The translations under genes and the position numbers were made by a program. A stretch of DNA of 51,411 nt. It comes from JAVVEZ01 sp032250895 (GTDB taxonomy: Bacteria; Pseudomonadota; Gammaproteobacteria; Pseudomonadales; Pseudohongiellaceae). The notes beneath the pieces were generated by a model. That model ran no database searches. It had not been told where the DNA came from and was given only the letters and a program-made list of their open reading frames with translations. This document shows, piece after piece, positions 9,174 to 16,653 of this stretch (positions within the stretch are counted from its first letter, which is position 1; each line of letters begins with the position of its first letter). The stretch spans positions 1 to 51,411 of the forward strand of contig JAVVEZ010000014.1 of the NCBI GenBank assembly GCA_032250895.1, in the 5' to 3' direction.

Positions 9174-10186
9174 TCGATCTGCGCAGCGATACCGTCACCC
9201 GGCCCACGCCGGCGATGCGCGAGGCCATGGCCGCCGCAGCAGTGGGCGACGATGTCTGGGGTGATGATCCGACCGTCAATCAACTGGAGGCCCTGGCGGC
9301 TGACCTGATCGGCAAGGAAGCGGCGCTTTACCTGAGCAGCGGTACCCAATCCAATCTGGTGGCGCTGATGAGCCACTGCCGGCGGGGCGAGGAATACATC
9401 GTCGGGCAGGATGCGCATACCTATAAATATGAAGGCGGCGGTGCCGCCGTGCTGGGCAGCATACAACCCCAGCCCCTGCCGGTGGAGCCGGATGGTACGC
9501 TGAACCTCGATGCGGTGCGGGCGGCCATCAAGCCGGATGATATCCATTTTGCCCTTACCCGGCTGCTGAGCCTGGAAAACACCATCAGCGGCCGGGTGCT
9601 GCCGCTGTCCTATCTGGAGGATGCCGCCGTTCTGGCCAGGACCCATGGCCTCAGCCTGCACCTGGATGGCGCCAGGGTTTTCAATGCCTCCGTCAAACTG
9701 GGAGTGGATGTCAAAACCCTCTGTCAGCCTTTCGATACGGTATCCGTGTGCCTGTCCAAGGGTCTGGGTGCGCCGGTGGGTTCGGTGCTCTGTGGCAGCC
9801 GGGAACTGATCAAACAGGCCAGGCGCTGGCGCAAGATGCTGGGCGGTGGTATGCGGCAGGCCGGCATCATCGCTGCCGCCGGCATCTATGCGCTGGAGCA
9901 CAATGTGGAACGTCTGGCGGAAGATCATGACAATGCTGCACTATTGGGCCATGAACTGATGCAGATGCGCGAAGTCAGGGTCAACGAAGAATATCTGCAA
10001 ACGAATATGGTGTTCATGAGGCCCTTGCAGGGCGACAGTGCGGCGCTGTCGGCTTTTCTTCAAGGCCGGGGAATTCTGGTTGACCCCGGCCATATCATCC
10101 GGCTGGTGACCCACCTGCAGATCAGTCGTCAGGACGTGCTGACAACGGTGGCGGCCATCAAGGATTTCTATCACCAGACCCGCTGA
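9170..10186 (+). CDS. ltaE: Low-specificity L-threonine aldolase
   Basis: This PLP enzyme cleaves L-threonine and allo-threonine to glycine and acetaldehyde. It has 338 residues, a normal length. The family opening MIDLRSDTVTRPTPAMREAM is exact. GDDVWGDDPTVNQLE, SGTQSNLVALMSHCRRGEE, HLDGARVFNA (PLP-contacting Asp) and the lysine region CLSKGLGAPVGS are all present. The start overlaps the preceding synthase by four bases. Pairing a threonine-cleaving enzyme with a possible citramalate synthase is suggestive of isoleucine/glycine metabolism, though this is inference. The stop lies inside a short hairpin shared with the convergent gene. Confidence 0.95.
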   Translation: MIDLRSDTVTRPTPAMREAMAAAAVGDDVWGDDPTVNQLEALAADLIGKEAALYLSSGTQSNLVALMSHCRRGEEYIVGQDAHTYKYEGGGAAVLGSIQPQPLPVEPDGTLNLDAVRAAIKPDDIHFALTRLLSLENTISGRVLPLSYLEDAAVLARTHGLSLHLDGARVFNASVKLGVDVKTLCQPFDTVSVCLSKGLGAPVGSVLCGSRELIKQARRWRKMLGGGMRQAGIIAAAGIYALEHNVERLAEDHDNAALLGHELMQMREVRVNEEYLQTNMVFMRPLQGDSAALSAFLQGRGILVDPGHIIRLVTHLQISRQDVLTTVAAIKDFYHQTR

Positions 10187-10197
10187 GGGGTTCAGCG
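10181..10197. terminator. Hairpin holding both convergent stop codons
   Basis: CGCTGA-GGGGT-TCAGCG forms a perfect 6-bp stem with a 5-nt loop. The plus-strand stop of ltaE (10184-10186) and the minus-strand stop of the hydrolase (10192-10194) both lie in the stem. There is no T-run, so intrinsic termination is doubtful. It is the only structure in a 5-bp convergent junction. Confidence 0.3.
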
Positions 10198-10869
10198 CGG
10201 CCTGATCGTGGCAAGCCAGGGTTCCAGGCTTGGCCAGTCCAGTGGAAAGGTATGCGGGAATCCTTCCAACAAGAGGGCGTCCACCTTGGCGCCGGCTTCG
10301 CTCAGGGTCTGCACGGTGGTGTCGAAGCGGGTGTTCCAGGCCAAACGATCGTTACTGCCGATACGCAGGTAAACTGGAAAGTTTTGCGGGAAATGCAGCT
10401 GTGAAGCGTCCGACGCGATGGCCGGCACGGCCACGACACCCAGGTATTCCTGCGGGTGACGGGAGGCGATCTCCAGCGCGGAAATACCACCGTTGGACAC
10501 ACCGACGAGCAGCACGGGCCCTTTGTCCACGGCTTCCCGGGCCTTGATGACGGAGATCAATTGGCGGACTTTCTCCGCGTTGTCCCCCCAGAATGATTGC
10601 CCGTTGGGGGATACCGGCGCCACCACTGCCCAGCCCCGCCGGATGAACTCCTGGCCCACAGAACTGAAGGCGCCGCTGGCGATGCCCTCGCTGCCGGGGC
10701 CGCCACCCATCACGACGACCAGTGGCCACGCGCCCGTCGGCGCGTTTCCGGCGGCTTCGGGAAAGCCCAGATAAGCCTGAATTTCCGCGCCGCCCGACAG
10801 TTCGAAATCGCTCTGGGCAAGCCCCGCAGTGGGCAACAGAAACAGCAATGGAACCAGCAGCTTCGACAT
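10192..10869 (-). CDS. Exported alpha/beta hydrolase
   Basis: This is a 225-residue secreted or periplasmic hydrolase of unknown substrate. The start at 10869 (MSKLLVPLLFLLPTAGLAQS) gives a clear signal peptide with cleavage after LAQ. The nucleophile elbow is GVSNGG with Ser125. A VVVMGGGPGS segment follows the first strand, as for an oxyanion loop. A late FPHTFP supplies the likely catalytic His, and SNDRLAW the acid region. The short length suggests little or no lid domain. It is third in a same-strand run with fnr and ompW. Its leader holds a short palindrome (10883-10901) related to the element at 15215-15379. Confidence 0.75.
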   Translation of the reverse strand: MSKLLVPLLFLLPTAGLAQSDFELSGGAEIQAYLGFPEAAGNAPTGAWPLVVVMGGGPGSEGIASGAFSSVGQEFIRRGWAVVAPVSPNGQSFWGDNAEKVRQLISVIKAREAVDKGPVLLVGVSNGGISALEIASRHPQEYLGVVAVPAIASDASQLHFPQNFPVYLRIGSNDRLAWNTRFDTTVQTLSEAGAKVDALLLEGFPHTFPLDWPSLEPWLATIRPR

Positions 10870-10882
10870 GATCGTTTTCCTT

Positions 10883-10901
10883 GGGAGTCCGACAGGCTCC
10901 C
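10883..10901. repeat. Short palindrome matching the end of the 165-bp element
   Basis: GGGAGTCCGACAGGCTCCC can fold on itself. Its 16-nt core GAGTCCGACAGGCTCC is identical to the right end of the palindromic element at 15360-15379. It lies 14 bp upstream of the hydrolase start codon, in the leader. It may be a remnant or solo end of the same family. Confidence 0.5.
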
Positions 10902-10994
10902 GGGCTGGAGATTGGCTGCTCAATCTTCGCATATTTCAGTCATGCGCCAAAGTAAAAATCAGGGAAACTCTGAACAAAAAAGGAGCCTTTTCCT

Positions 10995-11663
10995 TTAAAA
11001 AGCCCTGCCGAAGCCCAGACCGAAGACGAGGGGGTCGATATTCACGGTGGTGAAGCGTTTCAGCGCGCCTGAGGTGAGTGTCGTGCCCGTGTCGATCTCG
11101 ATATATTTGAGGTCGACATTGAAGAACCAGCCCTTTGTCAACGCGATGTCGACACCGGCCTGCAGGGCCAGCCCGGTGGAATTGCCCAGATCGATGTGGG
11201 TGGGACCCAGCGCGCCATCCAGGGTCGCGTTGGTTTCGCCGTCGTAGAATAGCGTGTAGTTGACGCCGATGCCGGCATAGGGGCGGATCGCCGCCTGCGG
11301 GCGGAAATGGTATTGCAGGGTCAGCGTGGGAGGCAGCAGATTGGCCTCGCCGATGTCGCCCAGGCCGGCGATGGCGCCGTCCGCCTCCAGGTCGTGGATG
11401 GAGGTGGCCAGGATCAGCTCCAGGCCCCAGCGCGGCGTCAGCATATAGGTGAAATCCACTTCGCCGGTGAAGGCCGTATCCGCTTCCAGGCGTGAGCCGG
11501 CGGGCAGCTCCGGGAGCTCATGGCTGGCGCTGGTGGGAACGATGCCCAGGCCGCGCACCCGCACCAGGATGTCTCCTGCCTCGGCGGCACCGGAGCCAGT
11601 GCTGCTGAGTGCGGCAGTAGCCAGGACGAAACAGGACAGGGGATATTTGACGTTCAAGCGCAT
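10995..11663 (-). CDS. ompW: OmpW family outer-membrane protein
   Basis: OmpW forms an eight-stranded beta-barrel with a hydrophobic channel thought to admit small hydrophobic molecules. The 222-residue product starts at 11663 (MRLNVKYPLSCFV) with a signal peptide ending near GSGAAEAG. Family features follow: GDILVRVRGLGIVP, the LTPRWGLELILATSIHDLE strand pair, IGEANLLPPTLTLQYHF, IRPYAGIGVNYTLFYD, the ALQAGVDIALTKGWFFNVDLKYIEI block, and a terminal FGLGFGRAF ending in the Phe used for barrel assembly. It lies 115 bp downstream of fnr; ompW is Fnr-responsive in several gammaproteobacteria, but no convincing Fnr box is seen directly before it. Confidence 0.93.
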   Translation of the reverse strand: MRLNVKYPLSCFVLATAALSSTGSGAAEAGDILVRVRGLGIVPTSASHELPELPAGSRLEADTAFTGEVDFTYMLTPRWGLELILATSIHDLEADGAIAGLGDIGEANLLPPTLTLQYHFRPQAAIRPYAGIGVNYTLFYDGETNATLDGALGPTHIDLGNSTGLALQAGVDIALTKGWFFNVDLKYIEIDTGTTLTSGALKRFTTVNIDPLVFGLGFGRAF

Positions 11664-11778
11664 GGTTTTTTCCTTGCTGATACATAAAGAGAGATGATCT
11701 CCGGGCAAGGAAATTATCAGGGCTTCACGCCTGGGAAAGCACTGACATGGCTCAGGGTTTTGTCTGTTCGGCTCTTGT

Positions 11779-12558
11779 TCAGCAGACCGGCCACGGCAGG
11801 CCGGCGAGGTCATGAAGCTCCCCGGGCTTGTGGATATGGACCTGTTTGCCCCGGGTGCTCAACAGTCCGCTTTTCTGCAGCCGGGTGAACATCCGGCACA
11901 CGGTTTCTTCAGTCAGACCCAGGTAGTTGCCGATGGCGTGCCGGGGCATGCCGAGGATGAATTCCCGGGCGGAGTAGCCACGTTCGGCGTAACGTTGCGA
12001 AAGACTGCACAGAAAAGCGGCCAGGCGTTCAGCGGCGGGCGCCTTGACGAGCAGTGCCATCGATGCCTCGTGACGCAGTGCCCGGCTCATGATGTCAAGC
12101 AGCCGGTTTTGCAGGGAAGGGGCCTGCGCAAGGGCAAGATCGAGGCGATCGAAGGGAAGCTCGCAGAGACCGCTGGCCTGCAGGACCCGGGCAGAACTTG
12201 GGTAATGACCGGCATCGATGGCGTCCAGACCGATGATGTCACCGGGCAGATGGAAGGCGCGGATATGCTCTTTGCCGGCTTTGGTCAACACATAGGTTTT
12301 CACGCAACCGGAGCGCACGGCGTAGATGGCGGTGAAGGGGTCTCCGCGCTGGAACAGGTGCCGGCCCCGGTCCAGGGGACGGTGGCGGACGATGCTGGCA
12401 TCCAGTTTTTCCATGTCCGGGCTGCGCAGGCCCAAGGGCAGGCATAAGCGGGACAGGGAACAGAGTCCACAAACGACTTTTTGCTCGCCGCAGGCGGCGC
12501 GTGGAACGGACAAGTCACTGTTTCCTGTCGGAATCAATTCTGGCTTGGGGTCTTTCAT
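11779..12558 (-). CDS. fnr: Fnr/Anr-type oxygen-sensing transcription regulator
   Basis: This Crp-Fnr family regulator has 259 residues. It has a cluster of N-terminal cysteines (C23, C30, C33, C39), of which C30-x2-C33-x5-C39 matches the Fnr spacing. The fourth ligand is C132 in GLCELPFDRL, so a [4Fe-4S] oxygen-sensing cluster is expected. A cyclic-nucleotide-type beta-roll (about 50-160) leads to the dimer helix and a helix-turn-helix. The recognition helix reads LGLTEETVCRMFTR, where E. coli Fnr has E-T-I-S-R, so the DNA-contacting Ser212 equivalent is Cys. The start at 12558 is chosen over one at 12648 because the extension is unlike the family. Confidence 0.93.
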   Translation of the reverse strand: MKDPKPELIPTGNSDLSVPRAACGEQKVVCGLCSLSRLCLPLGLRSPDMEKLDASIVRHRPLDRGRHLFQRGDPFTAIYAVRSGCVKTYVLTKAGKEHIRAFHLPGDIIGLDAIDAGHYPSSARVLQASGLCELPFDRLDLALAQAPSLQNRLLDIMSRALRHEASMALLVKAPAAERLAAFLCSLSQRYAERGYSAREFILGMPRHAIGNYLGLTEETVCRMFTRLQKSGLLSTRGKQVHIHKPGELHDLAGLPWPVC

Positions 12559-12575
12559 GTCATGACCTTCATAGG

Positions 12576-12594
12576 GTTTGGGAGCCTGTCTGCG
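12576..12594. repeat. 19-nt repeat GTTTGGGAGCCTGTCTGCG, copy 1
   Basis: The same 19 nucleotides recur exactly at 34497-34515 inside the beta-glucosidase gene. The GGAGCCTGTC core also begins the palindromic element at 15215. This copy lies in the fnr leader, 18 bp upstream of the start codon. Confidence 0.55.
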
Positions 12595-12634
12595 CTGAGG
12601 TCTGTAAAGATAGTGGAGCAGGCAGGACAGTGCC

Positions 12635-12648
12635 ATGACGTGAATCAA
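12635..12648 (-). promoter_or_regulatory. Possible Fnr box upstream of fnr
   Basis: On the minus strand the sequence is TTGATTCACGTCAT. It has a perfect TTGAT half and a weak second half (consensus TTGAT-N4-ATCAA), centred about 84 bp before the fnr start. Autoregulation of fnr is common. The match is only eight of ten. Confidence 0.3.
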
Positions 12649-12831
12649 GTGAGGTCGATTGGCAATGGCCCGGGTTTGTCACAGCAGACTCTTTGCTTCA
12701 CTGGACATCGCTCACTGTCGTTCATGGCAAGGGCTACCTGACAAGTCTGCTGCAGTAGTGCACAATGGGGCTCTGCAGAGGTTTCCTGAACTTTATAAAA
12801 ACACGCCTTACCGAGATGAGAGGTTCCTGTC

Positions 12832-14523
12832 ATGGCCCATAGCCGATTGCTTGTCACAACTACCCTGGCACTTGCTGTGCTCGCAGGCTGTCAGCCTGCC
12901 CCTCAGCCGTCAGACTCAGGCCTTGCCCTTACATCGGCGGGGGGCTCAGGGAGCGAGGTGCCCCGCATCAGCAACTGTGCGGAACTGGCCGGGCTCGGTA
13001 TCGCTGCGGATGCCATCGGCCTGCCCAGCACCGGTGCCACCCTCCGCTCGGCTGAAGTGATGGCCGCGGATGCCGAGGGCAACAGCAATGGTGAATACTG
13101 CAAGGTTCTGGGTGCCATTCATCCGGTGGATTACACGGCGCCGGATATCAATTTCGAGGTGAATCTGCCCACCAACTGGAACCATAAAGCCCTGCAGTTT
13201 GGCGGCGGCGGCCTGAACGGCACGCTGATCACCGGCCTGGGCCGCTATGCCAAGCAGCCGGAAGCCGAGGCCACGCCGCTGGCCCGGGGCTATCTCACCC
13301 TGGGCAGCGATTCCGGGCACCAGTCCAGCGGCGGTTTTGACGGGCGCTTTTATCTCAATGAGGAAGCCCTGGAGAATTTTGGCCGCATGCAGATCAAGAA
13401 AACGCACGACGTGGCCCTGTGGCTGAGCCAGGCCTTCTATGGTGAGTTGCCCCAGTACAGCTATTTCATTGGCGGTTCGCAGGGCGGGCACGAGGGCTTC
13501 GATGCCGTGCAGCGCTACCCGGACGATTATGACGGCGTTGTGGCCGGCTACCCCGCCCACAACGTGATCATGCTGCATCTGTCCGCGCTCAATTATGCGC
13601 GGGCCCTGCATGCCAACGACGGCAAGAGCTGGCTCAGCCCGGAGAAGGTCCGTTTCTTCACGGCACAGGTCTATGGCCGCTGCGACAGCCTGGATGGCGC
13701 CGGGGACGGCATCATCAGTAACGTGGCCGCCTGCCAGAGTGCCACCGCGCCCTTCAAGCTGAGTGCGCCGGAAAACCCCCTGCGCTGCGACGGGGGTTCC
13801 GACACCGGCAACGACTGCCTGTCCGATGCGCAGATCCAGGCGCTCGATGCACTGGATCAACCCTATGACGCGGGTTTCAGTTTGTTCAGCGACGATGAGG
13901 GCAATAGTGTGTTTCCCAAATGGACGCCCTTCGAGGGTTCGACCTTTTTCGATGGTGGCTTTCCCAACCTGGGCGGCAAAGGTCCGGGTGAAGCCCTGCA
14001 GTATGCGCCGGGCGTCGCCACCAATGGCCTGGCCGTTGCCCGGGACCTGACGCTGGATGTGCTCAGGGACTTTGATCCACGCGCCCATGCCGGTCGCCTG
14101 ATCCATCTGGCCTCGGTGATGAGCGCCAACAGCGTGGCGATCGACCGCTTCCGCGACAAGGGCGGCAAACTGATCTTCTTCCACGGCATGGTCGACGATT
14201 TCATTTCGCCCTACAGTTCCATTCAGTATTACCAGCGCCTGCTGGGGCGTTACGGTCAGGGCGGGGTGGACGAGTTCGTGCGTTTCTATACCATTCCCGG
14301 CATGGGTCATGTCACCGGCGTGTTCAATGGCCGCATCGCCAGCCTCGATGCACTGGAAGCCTGGGTGGAACGCGGTGAGGCGCCGGGAGACCTGCTTGCC
14401 AGCGATGCCAACCGGGACAGTGCCGGGCGCACGCGCCCGGTATGCCGCTATCCGGGCTGGCCACGTTACCGGGGCGAGGGTGAACTTGGGCAGGCCGCCA
14501 GTTTCGAGTGTGTGATGCCCTGA
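12832..14523 (+). CDS. Tannase/feruloyl-esterase family lipoprotein
   Basis: This 563-residue serine hydrolase of the tannase family cleaves esters of phenolic acids, aromatic polyesters or similar. The lipobox LAGC places the lipidated Cys at residue 20, with Gln next, favouring an outer-membrane lipoprotein. The nucleophile elbow is GGSQGG (Ser216). Downstream, FFHGMVDDFISP supplies the acid region and TIPGMGHVTG the catalytic His, as in the family. Paired cysteines such as CDSLDGAGDG and CDGGSDTGNDC match the lid-domain and calcium-loop segments. Length is normal. It is followed 10 bp later by the remains of a quinoprotein gene, so it may once have been part of an oxidation operon. Substrate is unknown. 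Confidence 0.85.
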   Translation: MAHSRLLVTTTLALAVLAGCQPAPQPSDSGLALTSAGGSGSEVPRISNCAELAGLGIAADAIGLPSTGATLRSAEVMAADAEGNSNGEYCKVLGAIHPVDYTAPDINFEVNLPTNWNHKALQFGGGGLNGTLITGLGRYAKQPEAEATPLARGYLTLGSDSGHQSSGGFDGRFYLNEEALENFGRMQIKKTHDVALWLSQAFYGELPQYSYFIGGSQGGHEGFDAVQRYPDDYDGVVAGYPAHNVIMLHLSALNYARALHANDGKSWLSPEKVRFFTAQVYGRCDSLDGAGDGIISNVAACQSATAPFKLSAPENPLRCDGGSDTGNDCLSDAQIQALDALDQPYDAGFSLFSDDEGNSVFPKWTPFEGSTFFDGGFPNLGGKGPGEALQYAPGVATNGLAVARDLTLDVLRDFDPRAHAGRLIHLASVMSANSVAIDRFRDKGGKLIFFHGMVDDFISPYSSIQYYQRLLGRYGQGGVDEFVRFYTIPGMGHVTGVFNGRIASLDALEAWVERGEAPGDLLASDANRDSAGRTRPVCRYPGWPRYRGEGELGQAASFECVMP

Positions 14524-14533
14524 GGAGCCAGTC

Positions 14534-14858
14534 ATGATCCGCAACTGAGCGTTCACTGTAACGATTCTGGCACTGACTGTGCTCAGCGGCTGCTGAATGC
14601 CGCCGCCGAAGCTGGCCAGTGGATGATTGATGGTAGGCGGCAACAATAACAACAGCTTCCGTGCCTTCGATGCCGACAATGGTGAAAAAGTGTGGGAGTT
14701 CGATACGCAGACCGGCGTGGTCGCCGCGCCGATCACCTATGAACTGACTGGATGGCAGGCAATACATCGCCCTCAGTGTCGGTATCAACCAGGCGGGTAA
14801 TTATTACGCACCGAATCACTCCCGCCTGTTGGTGTTCACGCGCGGTGGTGACGGTTTC
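14534..14858 (+). pseudogene. Decayed, internally deleted PQQ-dependent dehydrogenase
   Basis: An ATG with a GAGGAG ribosome site opens a lipoprotein-like signal (MIRN-stop-AFTVTILALTVLSGC), interrupted by in-frame TGA codons at 14546 and 14594 and again near 14624. In the same frame a quinoprotein C-terminal motif follows (GGNNNNSFRAFDADNGEKVW, then FDTQTGVVAAPITYEL). A frameshift near 14750 is needed to continue with DGRQYIALSVGINQAGNYY and HSRLLVFTRGGDG. This resembles the closing blade of alcohol-dehydrogenase-type quinoproteins, where MTYAIDGVQYI appears in the intact gene at 30604. The bulk of the propeller is missing. Calling this a pseudogene rests on at least three stops plus a frameshift. 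Confidence 0.8.
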
Positions 14859-14864
14859 TGTGTT

Positions 14865-15239
14865 ATGACATATGAAGAATACAATGAGTTTTGCCGCTCG
14901 CTTCCGGCAACGACCTATGTCATGCAATGGGGCAATTCCCATGTCTGGAAAGTTGCAGGCAAGGTATTCGGTATTGGTGGCTGGACCAGCAACAAACTTG
15001 GTATTACATTCAAGGTCTCGGACTTGTCCTTCGAGTTGCTGCGCGATCAGCCCGGGCTCCGGCCTGCGCCATATCTCGCCTCGCGTGGAATGAAGTGGAT
15101 TCAACATTATGATGAGCCGGGGCTGTCCGACAGCGATCTCAAATACTATTTGCGGGAATCTCACCGCCTCGTTTGCCTGGGTCTGACGAAGAAAGTGCAA
15201 CGGGAACTTGGTTTAGGAGCCTGTCGGACTCAGGACTGA
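14865..15239 (+). CDS. MmcQ/YjbR family protein
   Basis: This is a small protein of 124 residues with the YjbR/CyaY-like fold (double-wing DNA-binding type in the solved members). Its cellular role is unsettled. Typical features are MTYEEYNEFCRSLP at the start, VWKVAGKVFGIGG, the KLGITFKVSD strand, and LASRGMKWIQHYDEPGLSD near the C-terminus. The start at 14865 lies just after the quinoprotein remnant. The last residues (GACRTQD) and the stop codon come from the left arm of the palindromic element, so the native 3' end was replaced on insertion. The body of the domain is intact, so the protein is probably functional. Confidence 0.85.
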   Translation: MTYEEYNEFCRSLPATTYVMQWGNSHVWKVAGKVFGIGGWTSNKLGITFKVSDLSFELLRDQPGLRPAPYLASRGMKWIQHYDEPGLSDSDLKYYLRESHRLVCLGLTKKVQRELGLGACRTQD

Positions 15240-15379
15240 TCTACTGCGGCGGCGTAAAATCGGCCCATATTTCCGCGTTTTTTCGGCACATAGACACCAC
15301 TATGCACCTCAAAAACGCAAAAATCTGGTCTCGATTTTCCACTCGCCTCGCTACGATCGCCTGAGTCCGACAGGCTCCT
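15215..15379. mobile_element. 165-bp fully palindromic MITE-like element
   Basis: The ends are perfect 20-bp inverted repeats: AGGAGCCTGTCGGACTCAGG at 15215-15234 and its complement at 15360-15379. The interior is also an imperfect palindrome about a centre near 15297. AAAATCGGCC...GCGTTTTTT on the left matches the complement of AAAAACGC...CGATTTT on the right, and CATAG-ACACCA-CTATG sits at the apex. A transcript would fold into one long hairpin. There is no coding capacity and no obvious target duplication. The left arm supplies the stop codon of the YjbR gene. It is probably a non-autonomous element mobilised elsewhere in the genome. Confidence 0.8.
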
Positions 15380-15443
15380 GGAGACTGCCGGACATAAGTT
15401 CGAGGTATCCTGATGTGTGGTTCAAAGAGCCTGGCTGCAAAGC

Positions 15444-16547
15444 ATGACATACCATAAACCACATCCGTCCGCTTTCAGCCCGCCCGTCCGCGGTCGTGGC
15501 GCCCTGGACAATCCGGCGGGGCGCTTCGAGGAGAGGCGGCTGGAAACGGACGCAGAGACCTTCAATGCCTTGCTGGAGGCAGAGCTTGAAGCGGTGGAGA
15601 AGCAGATTCCCACCCAGGTCTTCCACGACAGCTCGCGCACCATCGTCAGCAGCAACGACAGCCCGGACGTCGGCATGGACCTCACCATCAATCCCTACCG
15701 GGGCTGCGAACATGGCTGCATCTACTGTTATGCGCGTCCCACGCATGAATACCTCGGCATGTCGGCGGGGCTCGACTTCGAATCAAAGATCTTTGTCAAG
15801 CACGAGGCTGCAAGCCTGCTGCGTGACAAGCTGGGCTCGCGGACCTGGCAGCCGCAGGTGATCTTCTTCAGCGGCATCACGGATCCCTACCAGCCGCTGG
15901 AGAAGAAACTGGGCATCACCCGCGCCTGTCTGGAGGTGCTGCGGGATTTCGGCAACCCTGCCGCGCTGATCAGCAAGAACCACCTGCTGCTGCGTGATCT
16001 GGACATTTTCCGGGACATGGCGGCGCGTGACCTGATTGCCATCAATCTCTCGGTGACCACGCTCGATGAGAAACTCGCGCGCCTGATGGAACCGCGCGCC
16101 GCACGCCCCGGCATGCGTCTGCATGCCATCGAGACTCTGGCCCGTGCCGGCGTGCCGGTGGGCGTGATGATCGGTCCGGTCCTGCCCGGCCTCACCGATC
16201 ATGAAATTCCTGCCATTCTCGAGGCCGCCGCCGACGCCGGCGCGAGTTCTGCCGGCTACACCATGCTGCGTCTGCCCTACGGCGTGAAGGAGCTGTTCGA
16301 GAACTGGCTGCGTGAACATTTCCCCGAGCGTGCGGACAAGGTTCTCAGACGACTGCGCGAAATGCACGGCGGCAAGCTCTACGACAGTGAATTCGGACAT
16401 CGCATGCAGGGCTCGGGTCAGCATGCGCAGCAGATCGCGACGATCTTCAATCTGTACCGCAAACGCTACGGCTTGACCCGGCCGGCCCGGCTCTCGCTGA
16501 TGCATTTCGACCGGGGCGCGGGCAGGGGGCAGCTTGGTTTGTTTTAG
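15444..16547 (+). CDS. PA0069-family radical SAM protein
   Basis: This 367-residue radical S-adenosylmethionine enzyme is of the PA0069/SplB-like type. The iron-sulphur cysteines are C88, C92 and C95 in RGCEHGCIYCYARP (C-x3-C-x2-C). Before them lies the conserved NPYRGC approach, and after them the SAM-binding barrel with SGITDPYQPLE, KNHLLLRD and SVTTLDEKLARLMEPRA. The closing region (YDSEFGHRMQGSG) is also family-typical. Reaction and substrate are unknown, though relatives of spore photoproduct lyase suggest a nucleic-acid or repair role. The start at 15444 is preferred to an upstream GTG at 15417. It lies 65 bp after the palindromic element, which may affect its expression. Confidence 0.9.
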   Translation: MTYHKPHPSAFSPPVRGRGALDNPAGRFEERRLETDAETFNALLEAELEAVEKQIPTQVFHDSSRTIVSSNDSPDVGMDLTINPYRGCEHGCIYCYARPTHEYLGMSAGLDFESKIFVKHEAASLLRDKLGSRTWQPQVIFFSGITDPYQPLEKKLGITRACLEVLRDFGNPAALISKNHLLLRDLDIFRDMAARDLIAINLSVTTLDEKLARLMEPRAARPGMRLHAIETLARAGVPVGVMIGPVLPGLTDHEIPAILEAAADAGASSAGYTMLRLPYGVKELFENWLREHFPERADKVLRRLREMHGGKLYDSEFGHRMQGSGQHAQQIATIFNLYRKRYGLTRPARLSLMHFDRGAGRGQLGLF

Positions 16548-16653
16548 CCACCTGCGCCGAAGCCCGGGATTATTCCGGTCATCGTGCGCAGGCGGGAGAC
16601 GAATTTCTGGAGCTGCCCTGTTGCCAGGGACTGAAAGAATGCGACTCTGACGC

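Noticed and set aside
12946..14736. 596-codon minus-strand open frame
   Set aside because: It is the mirror of the tannase-family gene, which has a lipobox, nucleophile elbow and catalytic His. The antisense translation shows no domain or signal.
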